Positions 41,313 through 50,792 of a stretch of DNA of 64,000 nt are shown here, one piece after another. Origin of the DNA: Gordonia sp049847105 (lineage in GTDB: Bacteria > Actinomycetota > Actinomycetes > Mycobacteriales > Mycobacteriaceae); assembly GCF_049847105.1 (NCBI RefSeq), contig NZ_JBNCNS010000004.1, forward strand, positions 434,001 to 498,000, in the 5' to 3' direction. The notes under the pieces are model-generated. The model had not been told where the DNA came from and searched no databases. It was given only the letters and a program-made list of their open reading frames with translations. Position 1 is the stretch's first letter. Every line of letters starts with the position of its first letter. Made by a program: the position numbers and the translations under genes.

Positions 41313-42233
41313 ATGTCTGACACCAACTCCGCCTCAACCGCGTCCCACCCGGGCGGTACCGGGACCATCGGCGACCGATCGGTCGCCCGCGTCGGCTACG
41401 GCGCAATGCAATTGGAGCGACGACGCGACGACCGCGCAGCTGCCGTCGCGGTGATCCGGCGGGCGATCGAACTCGGTGTGAACCACATCGACACCGCGCA
41501 ATTCTACGGAAACGGTTTCTCGAATGAGCTGATCCGCGAGGCCGTACGCCCAGACGACGGTGTCACCGTGGTCACCAAGGTGGGTGCCGACCCGAACCCG
41601 GACGGCCCGATGCCGATGCGAGCCGCGCAGCGTCCCGAAGAGCTCCGGGCGAGTGTCGAACACAACCTGCGCAGTCTCGGGCTCGATCAGATCCCGGTGG
41701 TGAATCTGCGACGCGTCGACGCCAGCGCTCCGATCCCCGTCTCGGCGGACCAGGTCGTCGACTTCGACGATCAGCTCGCCGCGATGGTCGCCATGCGCGA
41801 CGAGGGTCTGATCGGCGGCATCGGACTGAGTACCGTCTCGATCGAGATGCTGCGCCAGGCGCTGCCTGCCGGCATCGCGTGCGTGCAGAACGCCTACAGT
41901 CTCGTGTCCCGCACCGACGACGACATGCTCGATCTGTGCACCGCCGAGGGCATCGCGTGGGTGCCGTACTTTCCGCTCGGCAGTGCGTTTCCCGGGATGC
42001 CGAAGGTGACCGACGAGGCCATCGTGGTGCAGGTCGCTCAGACCCTCGACGTCACGCCGTCGCAGGTCGGGCTCGCGTGGCTGCTGCACCGGGCTCCGAA
42101 CATGTTGCTGATCCCGGGCACCTCATCGGTGGGCCATCTCGAAGAGAACGTCGTCGCCGGCTCGGTCGTGCTCGATGCGGACACGGTGGCCGCCCTCGAC
42201 GACGTGCCCCATCGTGAAGGTCAAATCGGCTGA
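41313..42233 (+). CDS. Aldo/keto reductase
   Basis: This 306-residue AKR barrel has catalytic D60 and Y65 (IDTAQFYG) and K89 (VVTKVG). The usual histidine position reads VVNLRR, so His is replaced, as in the subgroup of AKRs close to pyridoxal reductase. The cofactor part is LIPGTSSVGHLEENV. It lies 44 bases after DUF2316 and belongs to the same MarR-controlled unit. The substrate is unknown. Confidence 0.9.
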   Translation: MSDTNSASTASHPGGTGTIGDRSVARVGYGAMQLERRRDDRAAAVAVIRRAIELGVNHIDTAQFYGNGFSNELIREAVRPDDGVTVVTKVGADPNPDGPMPMRAAQRPEELRASVEHNLRSLGLDQIPVVNLRRVDASAPIPVSADQVVDFDDQLAAMVAMRDEGLIGGIGLSTVSIEMLRQALPAGIACVQNAYSLVSRTDDDMLDLCTAEGIAWVPYFPLGSAFPGMPKVTDEAIVVQVAQTLDVTPSQVGLAWLLHRAPNMLLIPGTSSVGHLEENVVAGSVVLDADTVAALDDVPHREGQIG

Positions 42234-42257
42234 CACCGAGCGGTTCTCGGAACGCAG

Positions 42258-43448
42258 TCAGTTCCCACCCGCGTGCACCAGCACCGGCACCAACTGCTCG
42301 GCCGCCGTCCAGGCACCGTGATGGCCGGGCATGTTCACCTCCGGCGCCGGGTCGGCCAGGGTCCGGGTGATGATCGTTCTTCCCCGTGCCACGGCCACCA
42401 GGTCGCCGATCCGCTCGGCGACCACGTCGGTCACCTCAGCACCGAACCACTGTTCGTCCAGCACCTGTTCACGCGGCACCACGAACGCGTCGTCACCCAG
42501 GACGTCGGTCCAGAACGTGTGCACGTCGTCGCGAGCGCCGGGTCGTGTGTAGACGTGACGGACGCGCATCTCACCCGCCACCGCCTCGACACCCTTGAGC
42601 ATCTCGTCTGTGGTGTCGATGTCGATTCGATTGTCCGCCTGGATCATCCCGTGATCTCCGGTCACCACCAAGGTGGCATCGCGGGGGAGATCCGACGCGA
42701 TGTCGGCGACCAGGCGGTCCACCACACCCAACGTCTTCACCCACTGCGGCGAGCCGGGCCCGAAGAGGTGTCCGGCCGCATCGAGATCGGGCCAGTAGGC
42801 ATAGATGAGACGATGATCCGGCGTGGACGGCGCCAGTGCGTCACCGATGCCGGCGAGGATGTCGGCAGGTATCTGCGCCCCGATGTACGTGCCCTCCACG
42901 CGGAAGGCGGCCCGGCTGAATCCCGACCCGCGGTATGCCGCAGGCATCACGTACGTCACGTCGACGCCGCGGTCGGCCATCTCGGCGAGGAGGCCTGGCT
43001 CCGGCTGAATCAGTTCCGGCACATACAGTCCCAGAGCCGAGCGTCCGTCGGATCGGTTGAAGGTCCAGCGTAACGCGTTGAGGGTCCGGCGTTTTGGTCC
43101 ACGGGTTTCGTCCCGATCCGTGCGGAACGAGTAGCCGATGATGCCGTGGCTCCCGCAGGGTGCGCCGGCCATCAGGCTGGTGATGCTGGTCGCCGTCGTC
43201 GCGGGGAAGCCCGCGCGGATGGTGGCCGTCCGCATCGCCGTCAGCGTCGGCGCGACCTCGGCGTGGTCGTCGAGCAGGGTGGCGCCGAGACCGTCGATCA
43301 GGAGCAGCACGACGTCTTTGCTCGAGGGGATCGGAACGGTCGACGTCGGGCTCTGCTCGAAGGCGTCATCGATCGCCGGTAGTACGTCGGCGAGCGTCGC
43401 AAAGCTGCTCCATTGCAGAGGATGGAGCTCGTCCGACGATTCACTCAC
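42258..43448 (-). CDS. Alkaline-phosphatase-superfamily / nucleotide pyrophosphatase-type protein
   Basis: This 396-residue enzyme starts at GTG 43448 (VSESSDELHP). Metal-binding motifs are VVLLLIDGLGATLL, FPATTATSITSLMAG (Thr nucleophile), YAYWPDLDAAGHLFG, VTGDHGMI and MPGHHG. This is the autotaxin/NPP fold. It probably hydrolyses a phosphodiester or phosphonate in the cytoplasm, since no signal peptide is present. It is divergent from the SNF2 helicase gene. Confidence 0.88.
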   Translation of the reverse strand: MSESSDELHPLQWSSFATLADVLPAIDDAFEQSPTSTVPIPSSKDVVLLLIDGLGATLLDDHAEVAPTLTAMRTATIRAGFPATTATSITSLMAGAPCGSHGIIGYSFRTDRDETRGPKRRTLNALRWTFNRSDGRSALGLYVPELIQPEPGLLAEMADRGVDVTYVMPAAYRGSGFSRAAFRVEGTYIGAQIPADILAGIGDALAPSTPDHRLIYAYWPDLDAAGHLFGPGSPQWVKTLGVVDRLVADIASDLPRDATLVVTGDHGMIQADNRIDIDTTDEMLKGVEAVAGEMRVRHVYTRPGARDDVHTFWTDVLGDDAFVVPREQVLDEQWFGAEVTDVVAERIGDLVAVARGRTIITRTLADPAPEVNMPGHHGAWTAAEQLVPVLVHAGGN

Positions 43449-43529
43449 AACGACACGGTATCCGCATTTCTTGTGGACAACCCGGGCGCATCGGCTTGCC
43501 GCGTCGGCTACTCGCCCTAGCCTGGGTGC

Positions 43530-46500
43530 ATGCCCGATTTCGATCCCCTGCACGAGGCGGCGAGCGACCTGCTCGTCGATTTCGACATGGCAACCGTGGA
43601 CCGGGGCTCCAACTACGCCGACGACGGCCGGATCATCGGGATGAGCTGGTCACCGGACGAGCTGGCGCTGACCGGCCGATGCCGAGGATCCGGCGGTCAG
43701 GTGTACGAGACCACAGCCGTCTTCAACGCACTGGAGACCTCACGCTCCCTCGACTTCACCGAGTGTTCGTGTCCGGTCGGATTCATGTGCAAGCACGGCG
43801 TGGCGCTGGTGCTGACCGCGCTGCAGGTCGAGAGCACGACCGAACCACAGACCGACGTCGGCGAGCTCGCGCCCATCAGCAGGCTCCCCGCCCAGTGGCG
43901 CACCACCTTGGGTGCGTTTGTCCACGAGGAACCGAAGACGGCGCCCGTCGACATCGGTATCCTCGTCGAACTGCCGCCGAGGAAACGGTGGGCGCCCAAT
44001 CCCGCGCCAACGTTACGGCTGGTCAAACAGGGTAAGCGCGGCAGATGGGTGAGGAAGGGCATCAGCTGGCGAACGGTGGCCCGACGAGCCGGCGGCCTGC
44101 CGCTCGCCCCGGAGCACCCGGAGTTCGAATCGGGGCAGCTGCGCGCAGTGGTCGCAATGGCGCGCGCCTACGTCAACACCGGCGTCCACGATGACCAGAT
44201 GGCGCTCGGCTGGGCGCCGAACGACATCTGGGAACTGGTGGCGGCAGCCCGCGACGCCGGGGTGGCCTTGCTCGCCGACCCGTCGACCGGTGCCACCTAC
44301 GTTGACCTCTTCGCCGGCGCACGGATCGCGTTCCGCATCACCCGCACCGACGACGGCGCCCTCGTCTCCCCGTATCTCCAGGTCGATCACGACAACTGGC
44401 ACGATTCACCCGTGGGCTTGATCGGTACGCCTGTCCCACATGGTGCATTCACCGTCGACGAGGACGTCTTGCTGATGGGTCCGTTCGAGGCGCCGTCCGA
44501 CCGCCGGGCACTCGAGGAGCTCGTGTCCACCGGTGGCGTGGTGATCCCCGACGCCGATCTCGACGAGTTCGTCGCGGACCTGCTGCCGTCACTCGCCGCG
44601 ACGGTCCCGGTCGACATCGAAGACGGTGCCATCACCCCGCCGACCATCGTCGGGCCGACGCCATTGCTCACCATCCGAGTCGGTGAACAGGCATCGCAGG
44701 TGGACTGGCGGATCAGCTATCGCATCAACGAGCGGCGACGCGTCTTCGACACCGCCGACCCGGTGGCAGCGAGCAGCATCCGCAACGCCGAAGACGAAGC
44801 GCAGGCGTGGAAGGACGCACGAGTCGCGATGGAACTCGTCGCCTGTCGATGCACGCGGTGGCAGACGCAGGCGGCACGTCTGGTCAACCAGTCGCTACGG
44901 TCCGGAGCGCGAACCGACGACGGCGACCTCGACGCCGTCGTTGCCGACGACGTTGTCTCCGCGGTCCGGCAGGCCGGCACCGATCTCCTGCGCCGTACCT
45001 TCACCTACTCGCTCATCGACACCGCCGTCCTGGTCGGCGAGCTGGTGCCCGAACTCGGCGACGGCATCGAGGTCGAGGTGATCGGTGACCTCGTCGATTT
45101 CCGCCCGGCGCAAGAGGAGCCGGAGATCGTCATCAGCGAGGACACCAGCCCGGTCGGCAACGATTGGCTGAACCTCCGGATCACCATCGAGGTCGACGGC
45201 CGTGAGGTCCCGCTCGGCGACGTCATCCGGGCACTCGCCGCCAACGCGACCCACCTGCTCCTGCCCGACGGCACCTACTTTCCGCTCGACAGCGCCGAGC
45301 TACGGCGACTCACCGAGCTCATCCGCGAGGCGCAGGACCTCGGCGAGATCGAGAACGGCCTCGTCAAGCGCAACACCTACAACGCGACCCTCTGGGAGGA
45401 ACTGCTCGGCCTCGGTGTCGTCGACGACCAACTGGCCGAATGGCATTCGCGGGTAAGACGCCTCGCCGAGGCCACTCTGCCCGCGCGCATGGGTCCGCCT
45501 GCGGGGCTGCGCGCCGACCTACGTGACTATCAGCATGACGGACTCGACTGGCTGAGGTTCTTGTGGCAGAACAGGATCGGTGGCATCCTCGCCGACGACA
45601 TGGGGCTCGGCAAGACTGTGCAGGCCCTCGCCCTGATCGCCGAGGCGACGGCCGAGCAGCCGTCCGGGTGCTTCCTGGTCGTCGCGCCGACCAGTGTCGT
45701 CGGTAACTGGGTCAGCGAGGCGCACAAATTCGTACCCGCCCTGGAGGCGGTCGCGGTGACCGCCACCGAGGCCAAGAGCGGTATCGACTTCGCCGAACAG
45801 GTCGGTGGCGCGCACATCGTGGTGACCTCGTACACGTTGCTCCGCCTGCAATTCGACAAGATCAACCAATTCCGTTGGACTGGAGTGATCTTCGACGAGG
45901 CTCAGTTCGTGAAGAATCACAAGAGCAAGACCCACCAGTGTGCGCGTCGCCTCGGCGCCGAGATGAAACTTGCCATCACCGGCACGCCGATGGAGAACAA
46001 CCTGATGGAGCTGTGGTCGCTGCTCTCCCTGACCGCGCCCGGCCTGTTCCCGTCGCCCAACACCTTCGGGGAGTACTACCGCAAACCGATCGAATCCGGC
46101 GAGCATCCCGAGCGGCTCGACGGCCTGCGCCGACGCATCCGTCCGGTGATGTTGCGCCGCACCAAGGACCAGGTCGTCGCCGACCTGCCGGCCAAACAGG
46201 AGCAGGTGCTGGCCGTCGACCTGACCGCCAAACACGAGCACATCTACCAGGCCAGGCTGAACCGGGAGCGCCAGCGGGTCCTCGGTCTGCTGGGGGACTG
46301 GGAGGAGAACCGCTTCGCCATCTTCCGATCGCTGACGATGATGCGGCAGCTGAGTCTGCACGCGGGACTGGTCGACGAGAAGGACCTCGGTGTGGCGTCC
46401 GCCAAGATCGACTACCTCGCCGAACAGCTGCCCGCACTGATCGCCGAAGGCCATGCCGCCCTGGTCTTCAGCCAGTTCACCGGGTTCCTCGGGCTCATCC

Positions 46501-46913
46501 GCGAACGCCTCGACGGTCTCGGCATCGCCTACAGCTACCTCGACGGGTCGATGAGCGCGAAGCAACGCACCACCGCGATCGACCAGTTCAGCAGTGGCCA
46601 CACCAAGGTATTCCTGATCAGCCTCAAGGCCGGTGGCTTCGGTCTGAACCTCACCGAGGCCGATTACTGCTTCGTCTGCGACCCGTGGTGGAACCCCGCC
46701 GCCGAGGCTCAGGCCGTCGATCGGACCCATCGCATCGGCCAGACCCGGCCGGTCACCGTGTACCGGCTGGTGTCCAAGGGGACCATCGAGGAGAAGGTCG
46801 TCGAGTTGCAGGACAAGAAGCGTGCGCTGTTCGACGCCGTCGTCGACGACGGCGATCTGTTCGGTACGGTGATCAGCCCCGACGACGTGCGGGCGATGCT
46901 GGGGGACACGTGA
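43530..46913 (+). CDS. SNF2-family helicase with SWIM zinc finger
   Basis: This 1127-residue protein has an N-terminal SWIM finger (C79-x-C81...C87-x-H89 in CSCPVGFMCKH), a long middle region, and a SNF2 ATPase. The ATPase shows Walker A DDMGLGKT (about 688), DEAQ (about 788), SAT-equivalent ITGTPMENNLMELWS, and the helicase C lobe FSQFTGFLGLI, LKAGGFGLNLTEA and DRTHRIGQTRPVTVYRL. It is a DNA translocase that probably remodels protein-DNA complexes in repair or defence. The 3' end overlaps the convergent gene by 41 bases. The start is ATG 43530. Confidence 0.93.
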   Translation: MPDFDPLHEAASDLLVDFDMATVDRGSNYADDGRIIGMSWSPDELALTGRCRGSGGQVYETTAVFNALETSRSLDFTECSCPVGFMCKHGVALVLTALQVESTTEPQTDVGELAPISRLPAQWRTTLGAFVHEEPKTAPVDIGILVELPPRKRWAPNPAPTLRLVKQGKRGRWVRKGISWRTVARRAGGLPLAPEHPEFESGQLRAVVAMARAYVNTGVHDDQMALGWAPNDIWELVAAARDAGVALLADPSTGATYVDLFAGARIAFRITRTDDGALVSPYLQVDHDNWHDSPVGLIGTPVPHGAFTVDEDVLLMGPFEAPSDRRALEELVSTGGVVIPDADLDEFVADLLPSLAATVPVDIEDGAITPPTIVGPTPLLTIRVGEQASQVDWRISYRINERRRVFDTADPVAASSIRNAEDEAQAWKDARVAMELVACRCTRWQTQAARLVNQSLRSGARTDDGDLDAVVADDVVSAVRQAGTDLLRRTFTYSLIDTAVLVGELVPELGDGIEVEVIGDLVDFRPAQEEPEIVISEDTSPVGNDWLNLRITIEVDGREVPLGDVIRALAANATHLLLPDGTYFPLDSAELRRLTELIREAQDLGEIENGLVKRNTYNATLWEELLGLGVVDDQLAEWHSRVRRLAEATLPARMGPPAGLRADLRDYQHDGLDWLRFLWQNRIGGILADDMGLGKTVQALALIAEATAEQPSGCFLVVAPTSVVGNWVSEAHKFVPALEAVAVTATEAKSGIDFAEQVGGAHIVVTSYTLLRLQFDKINQFRWTGVIFDEAQFVKNHKSKTHQCARRLGAEMKLAITGTPMENNLMELWSLLSLTAPGLFPSPNTFGEYYRKPIESGEHPERLDGLRRRIRPVMLRRTKDQVVADLPAKQEQVLAVDLTAKHEHIYQARLNRERQRVLGLLGDWEENRFAIFRSLTMMRQLSLHAGLVDEKDLGVASAKIDYLAEQLPALIAEGHAALVFSQFTGFLGLIRERLDGLGIAYSYLDGSMSAKQRTTAIDQFSSGHTKVFLISLKAGGFGLNLTEADYCFVCDPWWNPAAEAQAVDRTHRIGQTRPVTVYRLVSKGTIEEKVVELQDKKRALFDAVVDDGDLFGTVISPDDVRAMLGDT

Positions 46914-47859
46914 CCGTTCCGGCCGCACCTTCAGTATCCGGCCGCACTTTCGGCTCGAAGCCGGAATCCGAAGGTGCGGCCAGAACCACGCCATCGGACA
47001 GCGCCCGCGCGCTGCGCCGCGCGTGACTGTCATCGTCGTACCACTCGAACCAGGGAAAGCGGTGTCGCCGGTACTCGTTGATCGTCAGTGGTGGGTGATG
47101 GGGTTCCCCGCCCGTGAGTTCTTTCCACGCAACCGAATTGACGATGCGCAGGACGGCGCCGGATCGGGCGGTCGGATGCCAGTTCGCGCGTGGTTCGACG
47201 GGTGTCGCGATGGACCGGGTGAGCGACCCGGCCGCGCTCAGACCCATGCTGCCGGTCAGGGACGCGCCGCACGCATCCACCTCGGGAACCATTTCGGCGC
47301 TGCATCGATTCGGGTCGATTCGCCGCGCCTCCCAGAGCTCCCCGCGCAACGGGATGACCTCGATGCGGACGGTGCCGTCGTCGGCGTCGGCGACGTGCTC
47401 TGTGGTCGACTGTCCATCCGCGGCGGGGACGGCGACGAACTGACGGACCGTCGAAGCGTCGGTCCGGAATCCATCGAGCCTCGGCTGATTCGGGACCTCG
47501 AAATAGTCTTCCGCGTCAAAATCGGGATCATCGGAGAACGCCTGACCGGTCACGGCGTTCACTCCACCCACTCCGATCCGCACGAGGAAGGGGTACACGG
47601 ACGCGAAGTTGATCCATGCCGCCTCCGATTGCCACATCGGGAGCAGCACGTCTGCGCTGTGCCATCCGGTCGAGCGGATGCGGGGCCCGAGGTGGCCTCC
47701 GGAGAGCAGGTCGAAGGAGCCGAGTCCGGGCGGCAGCGGATGAGTGATGTCGTCGTCGGGCACTCGCAGTGTGCGTACGAACTCGATGTACAACTCGGCG
47801 TCGGCGTGAACCTCGGGGAAGGAGAACGCGAGGGTGTCATGGGAGACGGTGACTGCCAT
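46873..47859 (-). CDS. Uncharacterised protein with a repeat-derived C-terminus
   Basis: This 328-residue protein starts MAVTVSHDTLAFSFPEVHAD. Recognisable features are MWQSEAAWINF, a metal-independent beta-rich body, and PPLTINEYRRHRFPWFEWYDDD near residue 265. The family is unknown to me. The last 45 residues are translated from the dispersed repeat (46916-46990) and from 41 bases antisense to the helicase gene. The ancestral end is probably near ARALSDG; the tail looks acquired. No signal or membrane segment is visible. Confidence 0.65.
   Translation of the reverse strand: MAVTVSHDTLAFSFPEVHADAELYIEFVRTLRVPDDDITHPLPPGLGSFDLLSGGHLGPRIRSTGWHSADVLLPMWQSEAAWINFASVYPFLVRIGVGGVNAVTGQAFSDDPDFDAEDYFEVPNQPRLDGFRTDASTVRQFVAVPAADGQSTTEHVADADDGTVRIEVIPLRGELWEARRIDPNRCSAEMVPEVDACGASLTGSMGLSAAGSLTRSIATPVEPRANWHPTARSGAVLRIVNSVAWKELTGGEPHHPPLTINEYRRHRFPWFEWYDDDSHARRSARALSDGVVLAAPSDSGFEPKVRPDTEGAAGTVTCPPASPARRRG
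46916..46990. repeat. Dispersed ~75-bp repeat, copy B
   Basis: It starts GTTCCGGCCGCACCT, contains CGGCTCGAAGCCGGAATCCG, and ends TGCGGCCAGAACCACG. Copy A at 19164-19238 shares the order and most bases. It lies 3 bases after the helicase stop, within the end of the opposite gene. Confidence 0.75.
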
Positions 47860-48078
47860 GGGTCTCCAGTCGTCGGCAATGACAGCACGATATGGAGCGG
47901 GTCCGACAAGTTCGGGGCCGGCTCCACAGTGCTCGGGCGGGGCGCATCGTCACGGACGAGCATTCGCGTCACGCCTTGGCCAGAAGATCGGGGCAATCGC
48001 ACGATGCGTTACACCGGCGCGATCTTCTGCTCATTTGTTCACCACCAGTCGCCCGTCGTGGACGGTAGATTCCTTGCC

Positions 48079-48465
48079 ATGCTCGATCACGTCGCCCTGC
48101 AGTGTGCCGACCCGGCTCGCGCCGCGGTCTTCTACACCACGGTGTTCGCCGCCGTCGGCGTGCGCGAGGCCATGCGGTATCAGCGCGACGGCGGCCCGGT
48201 GATCGGACTCTCCGGCGCCGACGGCTTCCCGCGCCTCTGGGTAGGTCCGCTCGACGACACCGGACACCGCCCCATCCATCTGGCCCTCACGGCCCAGAGC
48301 CGTGAGGCCGTCGACGATGTGTTCGCCGCGGCCAAGGCCGCGAACGCGACGATTCTGCACGAGCCCCACGTCTGGCCCGAATATCACCCGAACTACTACG
48401 GGGTGTTCCTACGCGACCTCGACGGCAACAATGTCGAAGCAGTGCATCACGGGTTCGACGACTGA
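48079..48465 (+). CDS. VOC-family (glyoxalase/dioxygenase-like) protein
   Basis: This 128-residue protein has two beta-alpha-beta-beta-beta modules. The metal ligands are His4 in MLDHVALQCAD, a His in HRPIHLALTA and the Glu in DGNNVEAVHHG. ATG 48079 gives the standard VOC length; a long upstream frame is rejected. The substrate is unknown. Confidence 0.87.
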   Translation: MLDHVALQCADPARAAVFYTTVFAAVGVREAMRYQRDGGPVIGLSGADGFPRLWVGPLDDTGHRPIHLALTAQSREAVDDVFAAAKAANATILHEPHVWPEYHPNYYGVFLRDLDGNNVEAVHHGFDD

Positions 48466-48551
48466 CGACGGATTCGTCTCAAGCAAACTGCCAGGAAGAG
48501 TCGATGGCGCCGCAAGGTTGCCACCGCATTGTTGTGGGTGTCAGAGGGAGA

Positions 48552-48563
48552 GCCGGCACCGGC
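48552..48563 (+). promoter_or_regulatory. Leader hairpin of tiny gene B
   Basis: GCCGG-CA-CCGGC ends 25 bases before the ATG, like the hairpin before tiny gene A. The GCACCGG core is shared between both leaders. Confidence 0.5.
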
Positions 48564-48588
48564 CGGGTCAGAGAGAAAGGGCACAACG

Positions 48589-48702
48589 ATGCCGACCCCC
48601 ACGAACAACCGCAAGAACACACCCGCCGCCCCGCAGCATCGTCGCCGACGTGTGCGCAAGTTCGATCAGCGCACCCGCCGCTGGAACTGGGTCTGGCAGT
48701 GA
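48589..48702 (+). CDS. Tiny Arg/Trp-rich protein B (FDQR-WVWQ family)
   Basis: This 37-residue protein begins MPTPTNNRKN and ends FDQRTRRWNWVWQ. GAGAAAGGG lies upstream of the ATG. It is clearly paralogous to the 40109-40231 gene over its full length, including the downstream CTGACCGG. The many synonymous differences between the copies (for example TTCGACCAG versus TTCGATCAG) indicate that the protein itself is conserved. A terminator follows. The function is unknown. Confidence 0.75.
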   Translation: MPTPTNNRKNTPAAPQHRRRRVRKFDQRTRRWNWVWQ

Positions 48703-48730
48703 CCTGACCGGACGCGCGTCCCGCCCGGTG

Positions 48731-48760
48731 GCCCCGTTGCCGACTGTGTCGCAACGGGGC
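48731..48760 (+). terminator. Terminator of tiny gene B
   Basis: GCCCCGTTGC (48731-48740) and GCAACGGGGC (48751-48760) form a perfect 10-bp stem with a 10-base loop. Confidence 0.75.
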
Positions 48761-48793
48761 TGCATTCTGTTCGGGTCACGCAGTCAGGGCGGT

Positions 48794-50539
48794 CTATCCC
48801 GCCGACTCCCGACTCTCCGCTTGCCATGTCACCGTCACCGGAATCTGATCGTCCCAGGGCTGCCGGGTGACGAGGTCGGACACCTTCACGAATCCCCGCT
48901 CGAACTCGCCGACTGCCGGGTCGACGAGCCGGTACTCCTGCGTCTGCCGGTGGATCGGCTGCGCGTCGAGGATCACGATCCGCACCTCACCCGGCTCGAA
49001 CCGGCAGTGCCGCTGCAACGACGCGATCAGTTGCTCGTTGCACATGTGGCCGTCACCGAAGTTCCAGCCCATCGCCGTGCTGGTGATCCGCTCACCGTCC
49101 GTCAGCACGAAGCCTGACTCTTCACAGCCGGCCATCGCCCGATGCGCGAGCGTGAACAACGCCCGACCGTGACTGTTGAACGAGCGGAACGCATATCCCA
49201 TGTAGAGCGGGATCTGCGCTGCTTCCGCGCTGCCGTAGAAACGCTCGAGTTGTGCGGCCGGCATCGACGCGATCGCGACGATGCCGCTCTCGATCTTCGC
49301 GGATGCTGCGGGCGTGAGGCACCAGAGGCTGGTGTCCCAGTTCCCGGCGTAGTACCGCATACCCGGCAGGAATGAGACCTTGCGCGGCACCAGGTTTCCG
49401 ATGATCACGGTGCCCGCCGACACGAGGAACAGCAGGATCGGCCAGACGGACTGGAGGTCGGTGAGACCGATGTCGGAGTGCCCGACGAACAGCGCCACCA
49501 CACCGAACATCATGAAGACGTTCCACTCCAGCGGCACACCCATCGGGATCGACGACAGGATGCCGAAATGGAAGATCAACATGATGATCGCCGCGACCGC
49601 AGTCAGCCAGCCGCCGCCCGAGAAGAACAGGACAATCGGGACGAGACCTTCGACGGCGGTGGAGAAGTGGGCGATCCACCGCGACCGCCGTCCGGGCCGC
49701 AGGTCCTCGGGGAAATCCTCGAAGAACTTTCGTTTGATCTTCGGTGACCGCCAGATCGGATTGTTCGACATCATCGTCGAGATCACGAACGGGAAGTGCT
49801 TGTTGAGCTTCGACGTTGCCGCGCCCATCCAGATGACGAGGAAGATGAGCTTGGCGCCGAGGATCATGTCGACGCCGGCGAACAGGAACGTGACGGTCAA
49901 CGCGCCGTACACCTCTCCGCGAGCGGCCAGGAAGATCGTCTTGTCGCGCAGACCTGCCGCCGCGAGCAGTACGACGATGGTCCAGATCTCCCAGTCGGGC
50001 AAGACGCCGACGGTGGTGTCGAGTTCCGGGATCGCACCCGTACCCGAGCTGAACAGCGCGACCACCAGCGTCACCAGCAGCGCCGCGTACAGCAGCACGT
50101 CGATCGGTTGCCGCGAGTCCCCCTTGGTCAGCGGAATGCGATTCGGCCATGGTGGCTGACGAATAGTCTTGGGCCGCAACCAATACAGTATCGAGCCCAT
50201 CGGCGGGAAGAATCGGTTGTTCAGCGGTCCGAATCCGCAGCCGAGGCCGACGACCTCGAACAGCATCGTGTAGAGCACGACCTTCTGGAAGACGATCGGC
50301 TCGTTGTACCAACTCGTCACATCGAAGAAGCCGTCGATGCCGGGCGTGGTGATGACCACCGCCCATGCGATCAGGATGTAGAGCGCGATCTTCACGACGT
50401 AGAACAGGTGCAACGCGACCGGCGTCCCGAAACCCACCTCGGCCCAGTGCCGGGCCATGGGCTTGATCTTCTCGGCCCGCGTGCCCTGACTCCAGGTCGG
50501 GAAGTCGATCTCGGGAGTGGTCTGCTTCAGGAATCCCAT
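48794..50539 (-). CDS. DUF3556 multi-spanning membrane protein
   Basis: This 581-residue protein has about ten helices in the first 430 residues and a soluble C-terminal domain. Features are MGFLKQTTPEIDFPTWSQG at the start, GLGCGFGPLNNRFFPPMGSILYWLRP, NKHFPFVISTMMSNNPIWRSPKIKRKFFEDFPEDLRPGRRSRW, and GNWDTSLWCLTP. This is the actinobacterial DUF3556 family, often near lipid-metabolism genes. ATG 50539 was chosen from family length. A perfect operator palindrome lies 84 bases upstream. Confidence 0.85.
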   Translation of the reverse strand: MGFLKQTTPEIDFPTWSQGTRAEKIKPMARHWAEVGFGTPVALHLFYVVKIALYILIAWAVVITTPGIDGFFDVTSWYNEPIVFQKVVLYTMLFEVVGLGCGFGPLNNRFFPPMGSILYWLRPKTIRQPPWPNRIPLTKGDSRQPIDVLLYAALLVTLVVALFSSGTGAIPELDTTVGVLPDWEIWTIVVLLAAAGLRDKTIFLAARGEVYGALTVTFLFAGVDMILGAKLIFLVIWMGAATSKLNKHFPFVISTMMSNNPIWRSPKIKRKFFEDFPEDLRPGRRSRWIAHFSTAVEGLVPIVLFFSGGGWLTAVAAIIMLIFHFGILSSIPMGVPLEWNVFMMFGVVALFVGHSDIGLTDLQSVWPILLFLVSAGTVIIGNLVPRKVSFLPGMRYYAGNWDTSLWCLTPAASAKIESGIVAIASMPAAQLERFYGSAEAAQIPLYMGYAFRSFNSHGRALFTLAHRAMAGCEESGFVLTDGERITSTAMGWNFGDGHMCNEQLIASLQRHCRFEPGEVRIVILDAQPIHRQTQEYRLVDPAVGEFERGFVKVSDLVTRQPWDDQIPVTVTWQAESRESAG

Positions 50540-50622
50540 CGCTATCGCCCTCGTCACCTGTGCGTTTTGTCGCCGTGGCCGGGCTGGCCGGCATGTCGTG
50601 TGTCGAGGAGGGAGCCTAACAA

Positions 50623-50640
50623 ACCAAGCAAGTGCTTGGT
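50623..50640. promoter_or_regulatory. Perfect 18-bp palindrome upstream of DUF3556 gene
   Basis: ACCAAGCA-AG-TGCTTGGT has perfect 8-bp arms and a 2-base centre, the geometry of a TetR operator. It lies between the divergent DUF3556 and small membrane protein genes. The regulator is not encoded next to it. Confidence 0.65.
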
Positions 50641-50792
50641 AGCGGTTCGGCGATTGCTGCCGGCGGGTTGCGAGCGAAGCCCTCCTCTCGTCGGGACGTC
50701 TGCCTACGCTGAGACCGCCACACGTCAGCTTCACGTTCGTCGTCGAGGGCGAACGCGTGAAGGGGATGACCAATCCGGGAGTGAGAATCCAG

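Noticed and set aside
45519..47033. Minus-strand frame of 504 codons
   Set aside because: It is antisense to the SNF2 helicase C-terminal half and has no recognisable domain.
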